Shown here: one piece after another, positions 28,309 to 34,641 of the stretch | Layout: each line of letters begins with the position of its first letter | Position numbering within the stretch: the stretch's first letter is position 1 | IMG/VR virus record: IMGVR_UViG_3300040809_000756 | Span: 1-51,519 of that record | Origin: a virus | Length of the DNA: 51,519 nt | Reading direction: 5' to 3' (one strand) | Translations under genes and position numbers: made by a program | Notes under the pieces: generated by a model | What the model was told of the DNA's origin: nothing | Seen by the model: the letters and a program-made list of their open reading frames with translations, nothing else | Databases searched by the model: none

Positions 28309-30219
28309 TTAATTTCTAACTAGTTTACCATTTGAGTAACTTGAAGTAACGAGGTAGTTTGATCCAGAAGTGTCTGAACCAGACTCAATATTATCTGGTA
28401 TAACGTTAACTTTCACATTTCCTTTATTCTCATCACTATCTATCTGCAAATAAATGTCTTGAATTCCAAGAATATCATTAGATTCTGGAATTGCAGATAT
28501 CTCAATGATTGGTGTTCCTCCATCATTTTTTGAAGTTGATATAATATTTAATGGGGTTGTTCTTATTTCACCAATACTGTAATCTATAGTACCAACAGAT
28601 TTTTTAATGCTAATTGGATTTCCTGTAGAATCCAAATAGAATAAGAATATATTTCCAGTCTTTCCACCTGGATTTGGAGTATCTCCAAAATAAACAGTAT
28701 TAGATATTCCACTCACTTTAAATCCTGAAGATTTTATATTAAATCCAGAAAGTCTTTTTACATAGAATGCATTTCTAAAGCAAATTTCATATTGTGCAAA
28801 TTTATTTTGAGAAACTTTCAAGTCTCTTCTCATTTGCACTCTTGTAATATTTGAAGTAATGGAACTATCTGTTTTATCTACAATTGACTGATATCTACTA
28901 TACTTAAATCTTGCACCATACTTATTCAATTCTTCAGATTTTGAATACTTATTAATATTGTCTAAAATCTTAGTCTTTAAGGCCTCAGAACTTAATGTTG
29001 TATTTGTATTATAATATGCATTAGTTTCAATCTCAATGTACAAGAACTTAATGTCTAATATCTCAGGGGATATTCCAGCAACACTAAAGTTTTTAAGTTC
29101 TCTTTTTATATTATCTTTTACATTATTTGAAATAAAAGAACCAAATCTTGGTTTAATTGATATGAAAACTTTTCCGAATTGTGGTGGTTGTAAATCTTCC
29201 CCACCAAATGCACTAACAGAATCTGCTTCTGGATAAATTCTTGCAACTATTGTTTCATAGTCTGAAGCAGTTACTGCTCTATTTTGTGCTGCATACAATC
29301 TTGGAGCAAAATTTCTAATAGAATTTACTGATTCTATATTAGATCCAAGAGAAGAACCTACATTAGTTGTTACTAATGAAATATTTTCAGTAACATTATT
29401 TCCATTACTATCAACTAATCTTCCAGTGAAGGTAAAGTTTGAAACGCCATTAGATGACTCTCCAGAACTAATCAGATATGAAACCTCAATATAATTACGG
29501 TCTACCAATTTAGTTCCAAAAACACCATCACCAAAAATTAATTCATATCTTTCGTCTTCAATTTCTTGAAGGAAATATACTTTCGATGAAGATGTAACAT
29601 CTAAGATACTTGAAGAGTTTGTATATTTTCTAGAAGAACTAGAAGCCTCAGTATCTCTTACAGATACTAATAGTGTTGTGGTGTCTATTCCTCTGTTTTC
29701 AAGTATGAATCTTTGAGCTACATTTGTTGAATCTACAGTAAATGCAGTCTTGAATAATGAACCTTCCAAAATTTCAATAGAATCAAAGACTGCAGTACCA
29801 TTAACCACTGGTACTGTAATATCATTTAGAATCGAAAATACAAAAACAAGGTTTCCAAAAGATACACTTCTACAAACAGTTCCTGCTTTAAGAGTTACAA
29901 ATGATGCATTACTTGCTATGTCTACAGAAAATGAAATATTTGCTTTAGAAGATCTTACAGATTTTGGAACATATCCAATATTTCTTGCAAGTGATACGAT
30001 ATTTTCTCTTAATGTCGCACTATCAATAAAAACCTCATTACTTACCATATTGGCATTGTATGAGGCAATGTAGGTGTTGTAGGCTAGTGTATCAATTATA
30101 ATTGAAAGGTTTGAACCTTCAAAATCATAATCAGTAAAATTTGAATTCGATCTTAGATAATCTCGAATTGATGATTTTATTTGATCGAAATCTAAATTTG
30201 TAAAATTAACTAGAGACAT
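28309..30219 (-). CDS. gp6: Baseplate wedge protein gp6
   Basis: 636 aa, close to T4 gp6 (660 aa). The N-terminus (NFTNLDFDQIKSSIRDYLRS, DYDFEGSNLSIIIDTLAYNT, VSNEVFIDSATLRENIVSLA) is the conserved gp6/J-like wedge signature, followed by RNIGYVPKSVRSS. The central part has SFGGEDLQPPQFGKVFISIK, also typical. gp6 dimers form the continuous inner ring of the baseplate that links wedges. It starts at the last base of gp25 (1-nt overlap at 30219), so the two are translationally coupled, as expected for gp25-gp6 in T4-like phages. Confidence 0.96.
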   Translation of the reverse strand: MSLVNFTNLDFDQIKSSIRDYLRSNSNFTDYDFEGSNLSIIIDTLAYNTYIASYNANMVSNEVFIDSATLRENIVSLARNIGYVPKSVRSSKANISFSVDIASNASFVTLKAGTVCRSVSFGNLVFVFSILNDITVPVVNGTAVFDSIEILEGSLFKTAFTVDSTNVAQRFILENRGIDTTTLLVSVRDTEASSSSRKYTNSSSILDVTSSSKVYFLQEIEDERYELIFGDGVFGTKLVDRNYIEVSYLISSGESSNGVSNFTFTGRLVDSNGNNVTENISLVTTNVGSSLGSNIESVNSIRNFAPRLYAAQNRAVTASDYETIVARIYPEADSVSAFGGEDLQPPQFGKVFISIKPRFGSFISNNVKDNIKRELKNFSVAGISPEILDIKFLYIEIETNAYYNTNTTLSSEALKTKILDNINKYSKSEELNKYGARFKYSRYQSIVDKTDSSITSNITRVQMRRDLKVSQNKFAQYEICFRNAFYVKRLSGFNIKSSGFKVSGISNTVYFGDTPNPGGKTGNIFLFYLDSTGNPISIKKSVGTIDYSIGEIRTTPLNIISTSKNDGGTPIIEISAIPESNDILGIQDIYLQIDSDENKGNVKVNVIPDNIESGSDTSGSNYLVTSSYSNGKLVRN

Positions 30220-30620
30220 TATCGTACTGACTGTAGTGCAAATGTGAGTTGTTGAGGTTGTGCATCTATTCCAACAATATAATATCTAATAGTTACATTT
30301 AAATCATTGCTGTCAAATGGAGAACTAACATCAACATCAATAAGTTTTACCCTAGGTTCATAATTTTCTATAGTTTTTGTAATTTCATCCTGCAATTCTA
30401 TTTCTGTTATATCACTATAATTCTCAAAAAGACTCTGAGAGACTTTTGAACCAAGATTTTGGTTAAAAAATCTCTCTCCAGGTGAAGTTAGCACTAAATT
30501 GCGAACAGAGCGAGCAATAGCAGTCTCATTTTTAATGTCAATGAGATCAAAGGATATTGGATTAACCTGTAAAGACAAGCTAATATCCTTAAATTGTTTA
30601 CTAACTCGCTCCGCTGGCAT
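30219..30620 (-). CDS. gp25: Baseplate wedge protein gp25
   Basis: 133 aa, the same length as T4 gp25 (132 aa). It shows the gp25/W lysozyme-like fold signature: DIKNETAIARSVRNLVLTSP followed by GERFFNQNLGSKVSQSLFEN, and an acidic EDEITK-like helix before YEPRVKLIDVDV. gp25 joins gp6 and gp53 in the wedge core. A late promoter (GATAAATA, 30642-30649) overlaps the TGA of the preceding 83-aa gene and lies 22 nt upstream of this ATG. No lysozyme catalytic residues are expected in this structural protein. Confidence 0.96.
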   Translation of the reverse strand: MPAERVSKQFKDISLSLQVNPISFDLIDIKNETAIARSVRNLVLTSPGERFFNQNLGSKVSQSLFENYSDITEIELQDEITKTIENYEPRVKLIDVDVSSPFDSNDLNVTIRYYIVGIDAQPQQLTFALQSVR

Positions 30621-30641
30621 TAATAGGCTCTAATTCTATCT

Positions 30642-30649
30642 TATTTATC
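30642..30649 (-). promoter_or_regulatory. Late promoter before gp25
   Basis: GATAAATA on the minus strand, overlapping the TGA of the 83-aa gene (TGATAAATA), 21 nt before the ATG at 30620. Confidence 0.7.
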
Positions 30650-30899
30650 ACCCAAAAATAGGTTCTGTACCGTATTCCCAGTCGTCATAGTCATTATCAT
30701 TACGAATTTTTTCATGAATTTCTTTCTGAACAGCAAAATCATGCTTTTTGGGTGTCATATTGTCATTATTAATCTCACGAAGCATTTGTTTTTTTAAATC
30801 TCCAGGTGTTTTGCTCCAATAATCTGTAATTAATCCACTTGTACCCCACATTTCTCTCATATAATTTGAATCGCGGTCTGGATTGGGGTGAATTGCCAT
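30648..30899 (-). CDS. Conserved small protein upstream of gp25
   Basis: 83 aa, polar, starting MAIHPNPDRDSNYMREMWGT. It has a helical centre (SKTPGDLKKQMLREIN) and an acidic end (NDNDYDDWEYGTEPIFG), with no membrane segment and no recognised domain. The leader carries a usable ribosome site (AAGGAG, 8 nt before ATG at 30899). It sits between the 218-aa gene and gp25 with a late promoter on each side, so it is probably a late gene. T4 has gp53 near gp25, but this protein is too short and shows no gp53 similarity that I can see. Confidence 0.75.
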   Translation of the reverse strand: MAIHPNPDRDSNYMREMWGTSGLITDYWSKTPGDLKKQMLREINNDNMTPKKHDFAVQKEIHEKIRNDNDYDDWEYGTEPIFG

Positions 30900-30958
30900 C
30901 TGTTTTCTCCTTTAAGGGGTTGAACAGAACTTTTAAAGGGGTTTCTATCCCTTATTTT

Positions 30959-31615
30959 TTATTTATTTTCACGCTCTTGTGCTGTCTTCCAGTGATATTC
31001 ATCTTCATTACCCATTCCAAGGCGCTCATAACTATTTTCAACTTGGTAATATTGTGTTGAAACCTTAAAATCGGGTATTTTTGGTTCTGCAGGTGTCAGA
31101 CTATTGTCAAAAATACGCAATCTGTTGTTTGGATAGAGTGCAAATTGACCATTATTCAGTTCAATGAGATTATGAGATTTGTGTTCAGCAGGATTTTCAC
31201 TCGTAGCCCAATCAACATAGTCTGGATCATGATGATAATTATCGATTGTACAAATATAAGTACCTTTTTGAATGCCATAATCGCGGGTATAACATTCAAA
31301 ATCCATACTTCCAATAAATTTTTTATCAATACTCACTACACCATAATCCATACAATTCCAAAATTGCAAATTTGGTAGGTTTAAGTCTGGATCTGGAGTT
31401 TCTGGACGAGACAAAAAGGCACTAATTGGTAGTTTGTCATACATTGCAGCATATTCTGGTAAATATGTCTCAAAATAAAAAGCGCGTCCAGGAATCGACT
31501 TTGCCGAAACCCAAACGCCCTTTACAAATTCACCGTGCCCACTCTGATGGTCTGTAAGATATTCTTTACGGACCCATACTTCTTGTGATGGAAGATTGGT
31601 GATAAGACAACTCAT
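30959..31615 (-). CDS. Conserved cyanophage protein of unknown function
   Basis: 218 aa, no signal peptide or membrane segment. It is rich in aromatic residues (WVSAKSIPGRAFYFETYLPE, YAAMYDKLPISAFLSRPETP, FWNCMDYGVVSIDKKFIGSM, DYGIQKGTYICTIDNYHHD). I recall similar proteins in cyanomyophages near gp25 but cannot name a function. The ATG at 31615 follows an A-rich leader with no clear Shine-Dalgarno. The stop overlaps a late promoter (30960-30967). Late timing and position suggest a structural or assembly role. Confidence 0.75.
   Translation of the reverse strand: MSCLITNLPSQEVWVRKEYLTDHQSGHGEFVKGVWVSAKSIPGRAFYFETYLPEYAAMYDKLPISAFLSRPETPDPDLNLPNLQFWNCMDYGVVSIDKKFIGSMDFECYTRDYGIQKGTYICTIDNYHHDPDYVDWATSENPAEHKSHNLIELNNGQFALYPNNRLRIFDNSLTPAEPKIPDFKVSTQYYQVENSYERLGMGNEDEYHWKTAQERENK
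30960..30967 (-). promoter_or_regulatory. Late promoter before the 83-aa gene
   Basis: AATAAATA on the minus strand, overlapping the TAA of the 218-aa gene, 60 nt before the ATG at 30899. Confidence 0.6.
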
Positions 31616-31639
31616 TTTTTTTTTAAATGAATGTTTTAT

Positions 31640-31774
31640 TTAACCTTTACCCTGTCCACGATACTTCTTCTTCTTTCCATTACGAGATGTTGCTGAAAGC
31701 AATGTGCGAGAAGAACGGCCTTGACGAGTCTTTTTAGGCGCTCCTGGAACAAATGTAGTCTTATTATAAGCCAT
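31640..31774 (-). CDS. Very basic 44-aa protein
   Basis: MAYNKTTFVPGAPKKTRQGR, then a Ser/Thr patch and a Lys/Arg tail (RNGKKKKYRGQGKG). The codon frame is open from ATG 31774 to TAA at 31640 and sits tightly between the glycosyltransferase and the 218-aa gene. About a third of residues are Lys/Arg, so it should bind nucleic acid or the acidic head interior. I recall near-identical microproteins in other cyanomyophages, which supports it being real. Function unknown. Confidence 0.75.
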   Translation of the reverse strand: MAYNKTTFVPGAPKKTRQGRSSRTLLSATSRNGKKKKYRGQGKG

Positions 31775-31785
31775 AATGTTTTACC

Positions 31786-32562
31786 TCAAATAATACGAGT
31801 TTTTTCATGTCCAACGCGAATCCGAGGATCGCACCAGATCTCATAACCTGCTTCCTTAGCATCAAGACAGAATGATACGTCTTCTCCACACATATCCTGA
31901 ACATTACCAGATTCAAATTGTTGCATCTTAGGTGCAAACCAAGGATATTCGAGATTCTCAAAAACTCCCTTCTTAATCAATACCCATCCAAATCCAGTGT
32001 AATCAACAGTGAATGGCTTCTTACGCTTTGAAATACCATCAACCATCTCATGATTCATCACACCTCCATTGTTACGGAAATCATCTTCCTCCAACCAGTG
32101 TGCGACAGATGTTGTGCGTCCATCTTCTGTGGCATACCATCCTGCAACAATCTCCTTCTCCTCCTCTTCTTCATTCAGAGCAAGATCACAAAGTTGCCAG
32201 AACTTGTTTGAATCAAAGACAATATCCGAGTCAATCCAAAGTTGATAATCATAATCAAGTTTTCCATCCCAGGGTACTTGCTTTGGACCTCTCAATACAT
32301 TTGCTCCGAGACACTTGCAACGAGCAAAATTAACCATCGATGAATAATCTTGGCTAATCTGAATACTCATTCCATTCTGTACAATATCAAAACATAATTG
32401 TACAAATGCCTTCAGAAAAATATATGAACATCCACGACCTGGAAGACAGAATACAATGGACTTGCCTCGCATCCGCTCCTTAATTGCTGTATAATCCCAC
32501 TCCTCTTCTTGTGATTTCTTAACAGATGGTGGGTTTGCTTTTACTGTGAATCCTTTTGCCAT
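31786..32562 (-). CDS. Glycosyltransferase, GT-A-like
   Basis: 258 aa. The core has a DxD motif for metal/nucleotide-sugar binding in YDYQLWIDSDIVF (D111-S-D113), and later CGEDVSFCLDAKEAGYEIWC followed by DPRIRVGHEK, the typical acceptor/metal-binding ED...H arrangement of GT-A enzymes. The N-terminus is soluble. Such genes in cyanophages may modify phage proteins, DNA or host surface glycans; the substrate cannot be read from sequence. It has its own sigma70-type promoter (32586-32614), unlike the late genes after it, suggesting early expression or readthrough into the late block. Confidence 0.85.
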   Translation of the reverse strand: MAKGFTVKANPPSVKKSQEEEWDYTAIKERMRGKSIVFCLPGRGCSYIFLKAFVQLCFDIVQNGMSIQISQDYSSMVNFARCKCLGANVLRGPKQVPWDGKLDYDYQLWIDSDIVFDSNKFWQLCDLALNEEEEEKEIVAGWYATEDGRTTSVAHWLEEDDFRNNGGVMNHEMVDGISKRKKPFTVDYTGFGWVLIKKGVFENLEYPWFAPKMQQFESGNVQDMCGEDVSFCLDAKEAGYEIWCDPRIRVGHEKTRII

Positions 32563-32585
32563 AATTGAAATTTGGGTTCAGTTCA

Positions 32586-32614
32586 ATTTTACTCCCTATT
32601 TAGGGTCTTGTCAA
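32586..32614 (-). promoter_or_regulatory. Sigma70-type promoter for the glycosyltransferase
   Basis: Minus strand TTGACA, 17-nt spacer, TAAAAT, 23 nt before the ATG at 32562. The TGA of the 66-aa gene is inside the -35 box. The spacer holds an inverted repeat CCCTA-aa-TAGGG, which could be an operator. Confidence 0.75.
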
Positions 32615-32811
32615 TGTGACGAATTTAATTCTGCCATACGATTGACTGTGAGTTCCTCATATGATAGGTCATCTACACAATACTCAGTCTTGAGTAGGCC
32701 TACCATATTATTCAGTGTCTTCCATGTAACACTGAACTCATCCTCACTGATAGAATGAAATATACACCTATCCTTTGCATATATGTGATATACTTTGACT
32801 TGCTGGTTCAT
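32611..32811 (-). CDS. Conserved 66-aa protein
   Basis: MNQQVKVYHIYAKDRCIFHS followed by an acidic helix (ISEDEFSVTWKTLNNMVGLL) and CVDDLSYEELTV. It is soluble and compact, of a type I recall from cyanomyophages with the pattern KVYHIY-KD-C. The stop TGA at 32611-32613 lies inside the -35 box of the glycosyltransferase promoter. No domain name or function can be assigned. Confidence 0.7.
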   Translation of the reverse strand: MNQQVKVYHIYAKDRCIFHSISEDEFSVTWKTLNNMVGLLKTEYCVDDLSYEELTVNRMAELNSSH

Positions 32812-32844
32812 AAAAAATATCTGAAAATTTTTTTTCTTTCAGTC

Positions 32845-33000
32845 TTATTTCGATACTGCATTATATATCACAATAATACAAAGTCCCAGTGCCGTAAACA
32901 AAGGAAATCGAAATACCTCGAAGAATCTCCCCGGATACCTTATTAACCACCCCGCAAAGATTACCTTCCAGAAATTCCAATACGGTCGGGGTTTTCTCAT
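32845..33000 (-). CDS. Single-pass membrane microprotein
   Basis: 51 aa from the ATG at 33000 (MRKPRPYWNFWKVIFAGWLI). The Arg/Trp-rich N-terminus with RYPGRFFEVFR is followed by one hydrophobic segment (FPLFTALGLCIIVIYNAV). A longer start at 33030 would add ten Lys-rich residues; I prefer 33000 because of the motif and the GGAG upstream (CGCGGAGAAAAAATC before ATG). Likely an inner- or thylakoid-membrane protein with the basic N-terminus on the cytoplasmic side. Function unknown. Confidence 0.6.
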   Translation of the reverse strand: MRKPRPYWNFWKVIFAGWLIRYPGRFFEVFRFPLFTALGLCIIVIYNAVSK

Positions 33001-33092
33001 GATTTTTTCTCCGCGAAATTTTTTTTTCATTCTTTATATCTCTCTCGCGTTTTGTCACCTCTGTAGGTTAGGGTAGTGAGGGGTTTTTATAT

Positions 33093-33196
33093 ACGGCAGG
33101 GCGGCGCGACGGTATAAACGACGCGGCATAATAACTGCCGAATACGAACACGAATAAGACTGCCCTAAGTATCAACGAAGGGCAGTACAGTAAGCA
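33093..33196. other. GC-rich intergenic stretch with hairpins
   Basis: No gene is seen between the 79-aa and 51-aa genes. The stretch is visibly richer in G+C than the surroundings (e.g. ggcagggcggcgcgacgg). It holds two perfect stems, CTGCCCT/AGGGCAG (33160-33185) and CGGCA/TGCCG (33124-33140), so it may act as a transcription barrier after the 79-aa gene. A TATATAAAAA on the minus strand near 33083-33092 could be a weak late promoter for the gene at 32845-33000. Confidence 0.45.
33160..33185 (-). terminator. Hairpin after the 79-aa gene
   Basis: Perfect 7-bp stem CTGCCCT/AGGGCAG with a 12-nt loop, starting 12 nt after the TAA/TGA region of the 79-aa gene. The downstream minus-strand sequence (TCTTATTCG) is only mildly U-rich, so termination may be weak or factor-assisted. 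Confidence 0.45.
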
Positions 33197-33436
33197 TCAG
33201 AAATCGAACACGTCTGTGTTGAGTTCGATAGCGTTCACTGCGGGGTCAGCATACCTTACCCCATCAGGAGTTGCCACAATGTTCAACTCTTCGAGTACAC
33301 TCAGAAAGTTCTCATAAGAACCAGATTCATATGCGAGAGTGTTAAGACCCTGGTCATTTTGAATCCAGAGAGCAACATTCCAGGTCTGGAAGGTGGCCCA
33401 ACCATTGTAGGTTTCAGTTGCGAGAGTAGCAGTCAT
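33197..33436 (-). CDS. DUF7249-like small protein
   Basis: 79 aa. It contains NGWATFQTWNVALWIQNDQG, the hallmark of a small family (I believe DUF7249) common in cyanophages and some plasmids. The remainder (YENFLSVLEELNIVATPDGV, then AIELNTDVFDF) is acidic. It lies directly after a copy of the 28-bp repeat (33481-33508) and is the last gene before the hairpins that separate this unit from the late block. Function unknown. Confidence 0.75.
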   Translation of the reverse strand: MTATLATETYNGWATFQTWNVALWIQNDQGLNTLAYESGSYENFLSVLEELNIVATPDGVRYADPAVNAIELNTDVFDF

Positions 33437-33480
33437 TTAAGAACGAATGAGAGGTTAACTTAGTGGGGTTGTGCCCCTTA

Positions 33481-33508
33481 CACTACTAGGACACTTTAAG
33501 GGGCTCAG
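33481..33508 (-). repeat. 28-bp intergenic element, copy 1
   Basis: Core GAGCCCCTTAAAGTGTCC then TAGTAGTGTAAG in gene direction. Unlike other copies, the upstream 66-aa gene reads into it and ends at the TAG inside the element. The 79-aa gene starts 45 nt downstream. Confidence 0.9.
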
Positions 33509-33686
33509 TTACTGTTACCACTTCGGGGAACGTATAACGGAACTCATAAAGTAGCTGCTCATCACTGATAGTTTCCAGATTCTCACGCAGGTAATCAGAC
33601 AGTGCACATTCTAGATCTAGAGGTGTCATTCCTTCGATAGTTGCCTCGACGAGAGCATCAATCAAAATTTGACGATTAGCAAGCAT
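33486..33686 (-). CDS. 66-aa acidic protein ending inside the repeat
   Basis: MLANRQILIDALVEATIEGM, DLECALSDYLRENLETIS and DEQLLYEFRYTFPEV; helical, acidic, soluble, with no recognised domain. Its last eight residues (TEPLKVS and the preceding V) are encoded by the 28-bp intergenic repeat, because here the element is read in another frame and the gene stops at the element's TAG rather than the usual TGA. A hairpin and the 50-aa gene lie upstream. Confidence 0.7.
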   Translation of the reverse strand: MLANRQILIDALVEATIEGMTPLDLECALSDYLRENLETISDEQLLYEFRYTFPEVVTVTEPLKVS

Positions 33687-33721
33687 TTGAGTTAATTAAG
33701 AGGAAACGATTTAAGACTGTG

Positions 33722-33743
33722 AGAGGCACCTAGAAGCGCCTCT
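33722..33743 (-). terminator. Hairpin after the 50-aa gene
   Basis: Stem AGAGGC/GCCTCT around a 10-nt loop, immediately after the stop of the 50-aa gene. There is no long U tract behind it, so it could be an attenuator, an RNA-stability hairpin or a weak terminator. Confidence 0.4.
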
Positions 33744-33749
33744 AAGGTA

Positions 33750-33902
33750 TCAGAACTCCACGGGGAGTAGGGTAGGACCATCGGCGGCATAATTACCCGA
33801 TTCGCTACCCTCACCGTCGCTCACGAGTGCATTCAGAATCTCAAGGATTTGAGTGCCAGTGTTACTTTGACGCAGGGCGGAGAGCATCAGTGCCTTAGAC
33901 AT
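33750..33902 (-). CDS. 50-aa protein
   Basis: MSKALMLSALRQSNTGTQIL then EILNALVSDGEGSESGNYAA. The N-terminal half is helical and amphipathic, the C-terminal half is Gly/Ser-rich and acidic. The ATG at 33902 lies 18 nt after a 28-bp repeat copy, following the usual arrangement. It is too short for a domain call; the QSNTGTQILEIL pattern recurs in other cyanophage microproteins I remember. Function unknown. Confidence 0.65.
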   Translation of the reverse strand: MSKALMLSALRQSNTGTQILEILNALVSDGEGSESGNYAADGPTLLPVEF

Positions 33903-33920
33903 CTTTGAGTCGGTTGCTTA

Positions 33921-33948
33921 CACTACTGCTACACTTTAAGTGGCTCAG
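33921..33948 (-). repeat. 28-bp intergenic element, copy 2
   Basis: Core GAGCCACTTAAAGTGT, then AGCAGTAGTGTAAG. The upstream 57-aa gene stops 10 nt before it; the 50-aa gene starts 18 nt after it. Confidence 0.9.
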
Positions 33949-33958
33949 TAACTGCTAC

Positions 33959-34132
33959 TCACCAACGGTCGGGTGTACTCAAGTCCTCCACATATGCCTC
34001 ACACTTTTCTGCAGGTTCAAGTTTGAAGAGTTTCTCCCAATCAAGTTGATGTGGGTTAAAGTCTGCAAGTGCTTCAATCTCCAGAGTGATACGATAACGA
34101 TGCTTCTGGGCCTGAAGATAACTGAGAGACAT
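33959..34132 (-). CDS. 57-aa conserved protein, first gene of an early unit
   Basis: MSLSYLQAQKHRYRITLEIE, DFNPHQLDWEKLFKLEPAEK, CEAYVEDLSTPDRW. Soluble, mixed charge; the pattern HRYRITLE...FNPHQ-DWEKLFKLEP is one I recall in cyanomyophages. A strong ribosome site (AAGGAG) precedes the ATG at 34132, and a near-consensus sigma70 promoter (34160-34188) lies right upstream, so this is the first gene of a leftward early unit. No function is known. Confidence 0.75.
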   Translation of the reverse strand: MSLSYLQAQKHRYRITLEIEALADFNPHQLDWEKLFKLEPAEKCEAYVEDLSTPDRW

Positions 34133-34159
34133 GATTCGCTCCTTTGTTGTGACTTGAGT

Positions 34160-34188
34160 ATTCTAGGATATCAGTGCCGAAATGTCAA
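34160..34188 (-). promoter_or_regulatory. Sigma70-type promoter for the 57-aa gene
   Basis: On the minus strand: TTGACA, 17-nt spacer, TAGAAT. The -10 ends about 27 nt before the ATG at 34132. Same hexamers and spacing as the promoter at 51312-51340. Host RNA polymerase should read it early. Confidence 0.8.
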
Positions 34189-34260
34189 GAATCGTCGGAG
34201 TATTTATCTGGCACGGTGATAATTTGTGGACCTTATGTGTGGGATTTTTGACCTTGTGGG

Positions 34261-34289
34261 TTGACAAAGTGCGGTCCTTATGTTATGCT
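34261..34289 (+). promoter_or_regulatory. Possible plus-strand sigma70 promoter
   Basis: TTGACA, 17-nt spacer, TATGCT on the plus strand. No plus-strand gene follows, so transcription would yield only a non-coding RNA of about 140 nt towards the T run near 34440. Confidence 0.45.
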
Positions 34290-34309
34290 CGCTAAGATCA
34301 CAAGACTTG

Positions 34310-34347
34310 GAGGGCTTTATACAAGGTCCTCGAGGACTTTATACAAG
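34310..34347. repeat. Two 16-bp direct repeats around a palindrome
   Basis: GAGGGCTTTATACAAG and GAGGACTTTATACAAG differ at one base and are spaced 22 bp (two helical turns) apart; a decayed third unit may follow at about 34353. The palindrome GTCCTCGAGGAC overlaps the second copy. The two-turn spacing resembles protein-binding iterons or operators. Confidence 0.6.
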
Positions 34348-34461
34348 ATTTCAAGAGCTTTATGATACGAATTCATATCAGCAATCTACACAATTCATAT
34401 CATTATCAACACAATACAAAACGCTCAGCTATATTTTTTTAACCATTTATTAAATAAAAAC

Positions 34462-34488
34462 ATAAAAAAAACACCCTCTGGGGGTGTT
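34462..34488 (-). terminator. Rho-independent terminator
   Basis: Minus-strand stem AACACCC/GGGTGTT with a 5-nt loop followed by eight T. It overlaps the stop codon of the 50-aa membrane protein at 34487 and ends the unit that runs down from about 35,000. Confidence 0.88.
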
Positions 34489-34639
34489 ACTTAGGTCTTA
34501 TAATCTCCGAGGTAGTGTATAGTGCATCAGAGAGAAATTGTCTCGTTGGTGGTGACTTTGCAATCAACACAGAGACTAGAATAAGAATCAGAATCTTCAC
34601 TTGGTTAGCATAGAAGTTTGCAGATCTTGTCTTATTCAT
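34487..34639 (-). CDS. Single-pass membrane microprotein
   Basis: 50 aa: MNKTRSANFYANQVKILILI, then LVSVLIAKSPPTRQFLSDAL and a polar tail (YTTSEIIRPK). One hydrophobic segment at residues about 14-28 with a positively charged N-terminus. The ATG at 34639 lies 2 nt past the stop of the 110-aa gene, so the two are coupled. The stop TAA is the first base set of the terminator hairpin. It could be a membrane effector such as a holin-like or host-membrane-remodelling peptide, but nothing in the sequence proves that. Confidence 0.65.
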   Translation of the reverse strand: MNKTRSANFYANQVKILILILVSVLIAKSPPTRQFLSDALYTTSEIIRPK

Positions 34640-34641
34640 TC

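Larger units (their letters stand above)
34189..34462. other. Gene-free stretch with divergent promoter and direct repeats
   Basis: About 270 bases hold no credible gene on either strand. They contain a plus-strand sigma70-like promoter (34261-34289), two nearly identical 16-mers (GAGGGCTTTATACAAG at 34310-34325 and GAGGACTTTATACAAG at 34332-34347), a perfect 12-bp palindrome GTCCTCGAGGAC between them (34326-34337), and AT-rich sequence with a T7 run at 34433-34440. It could encode a short RNA or be an operator/origin-like site. Confidence 0.5.

Noticed and set aside
32861-33058. 65-codon minus-strand frame overlapping the 51-aa membrane gene
   Set aside because: It is a frame-shifted shadow of the 51-aa gene and lacks a sensible composition after the first residues.
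34421-34430. GCTCAG in the gene-free stretch as an 18th element copy
   Set aside because: Only six bases match and the CTTAAA box is missing.
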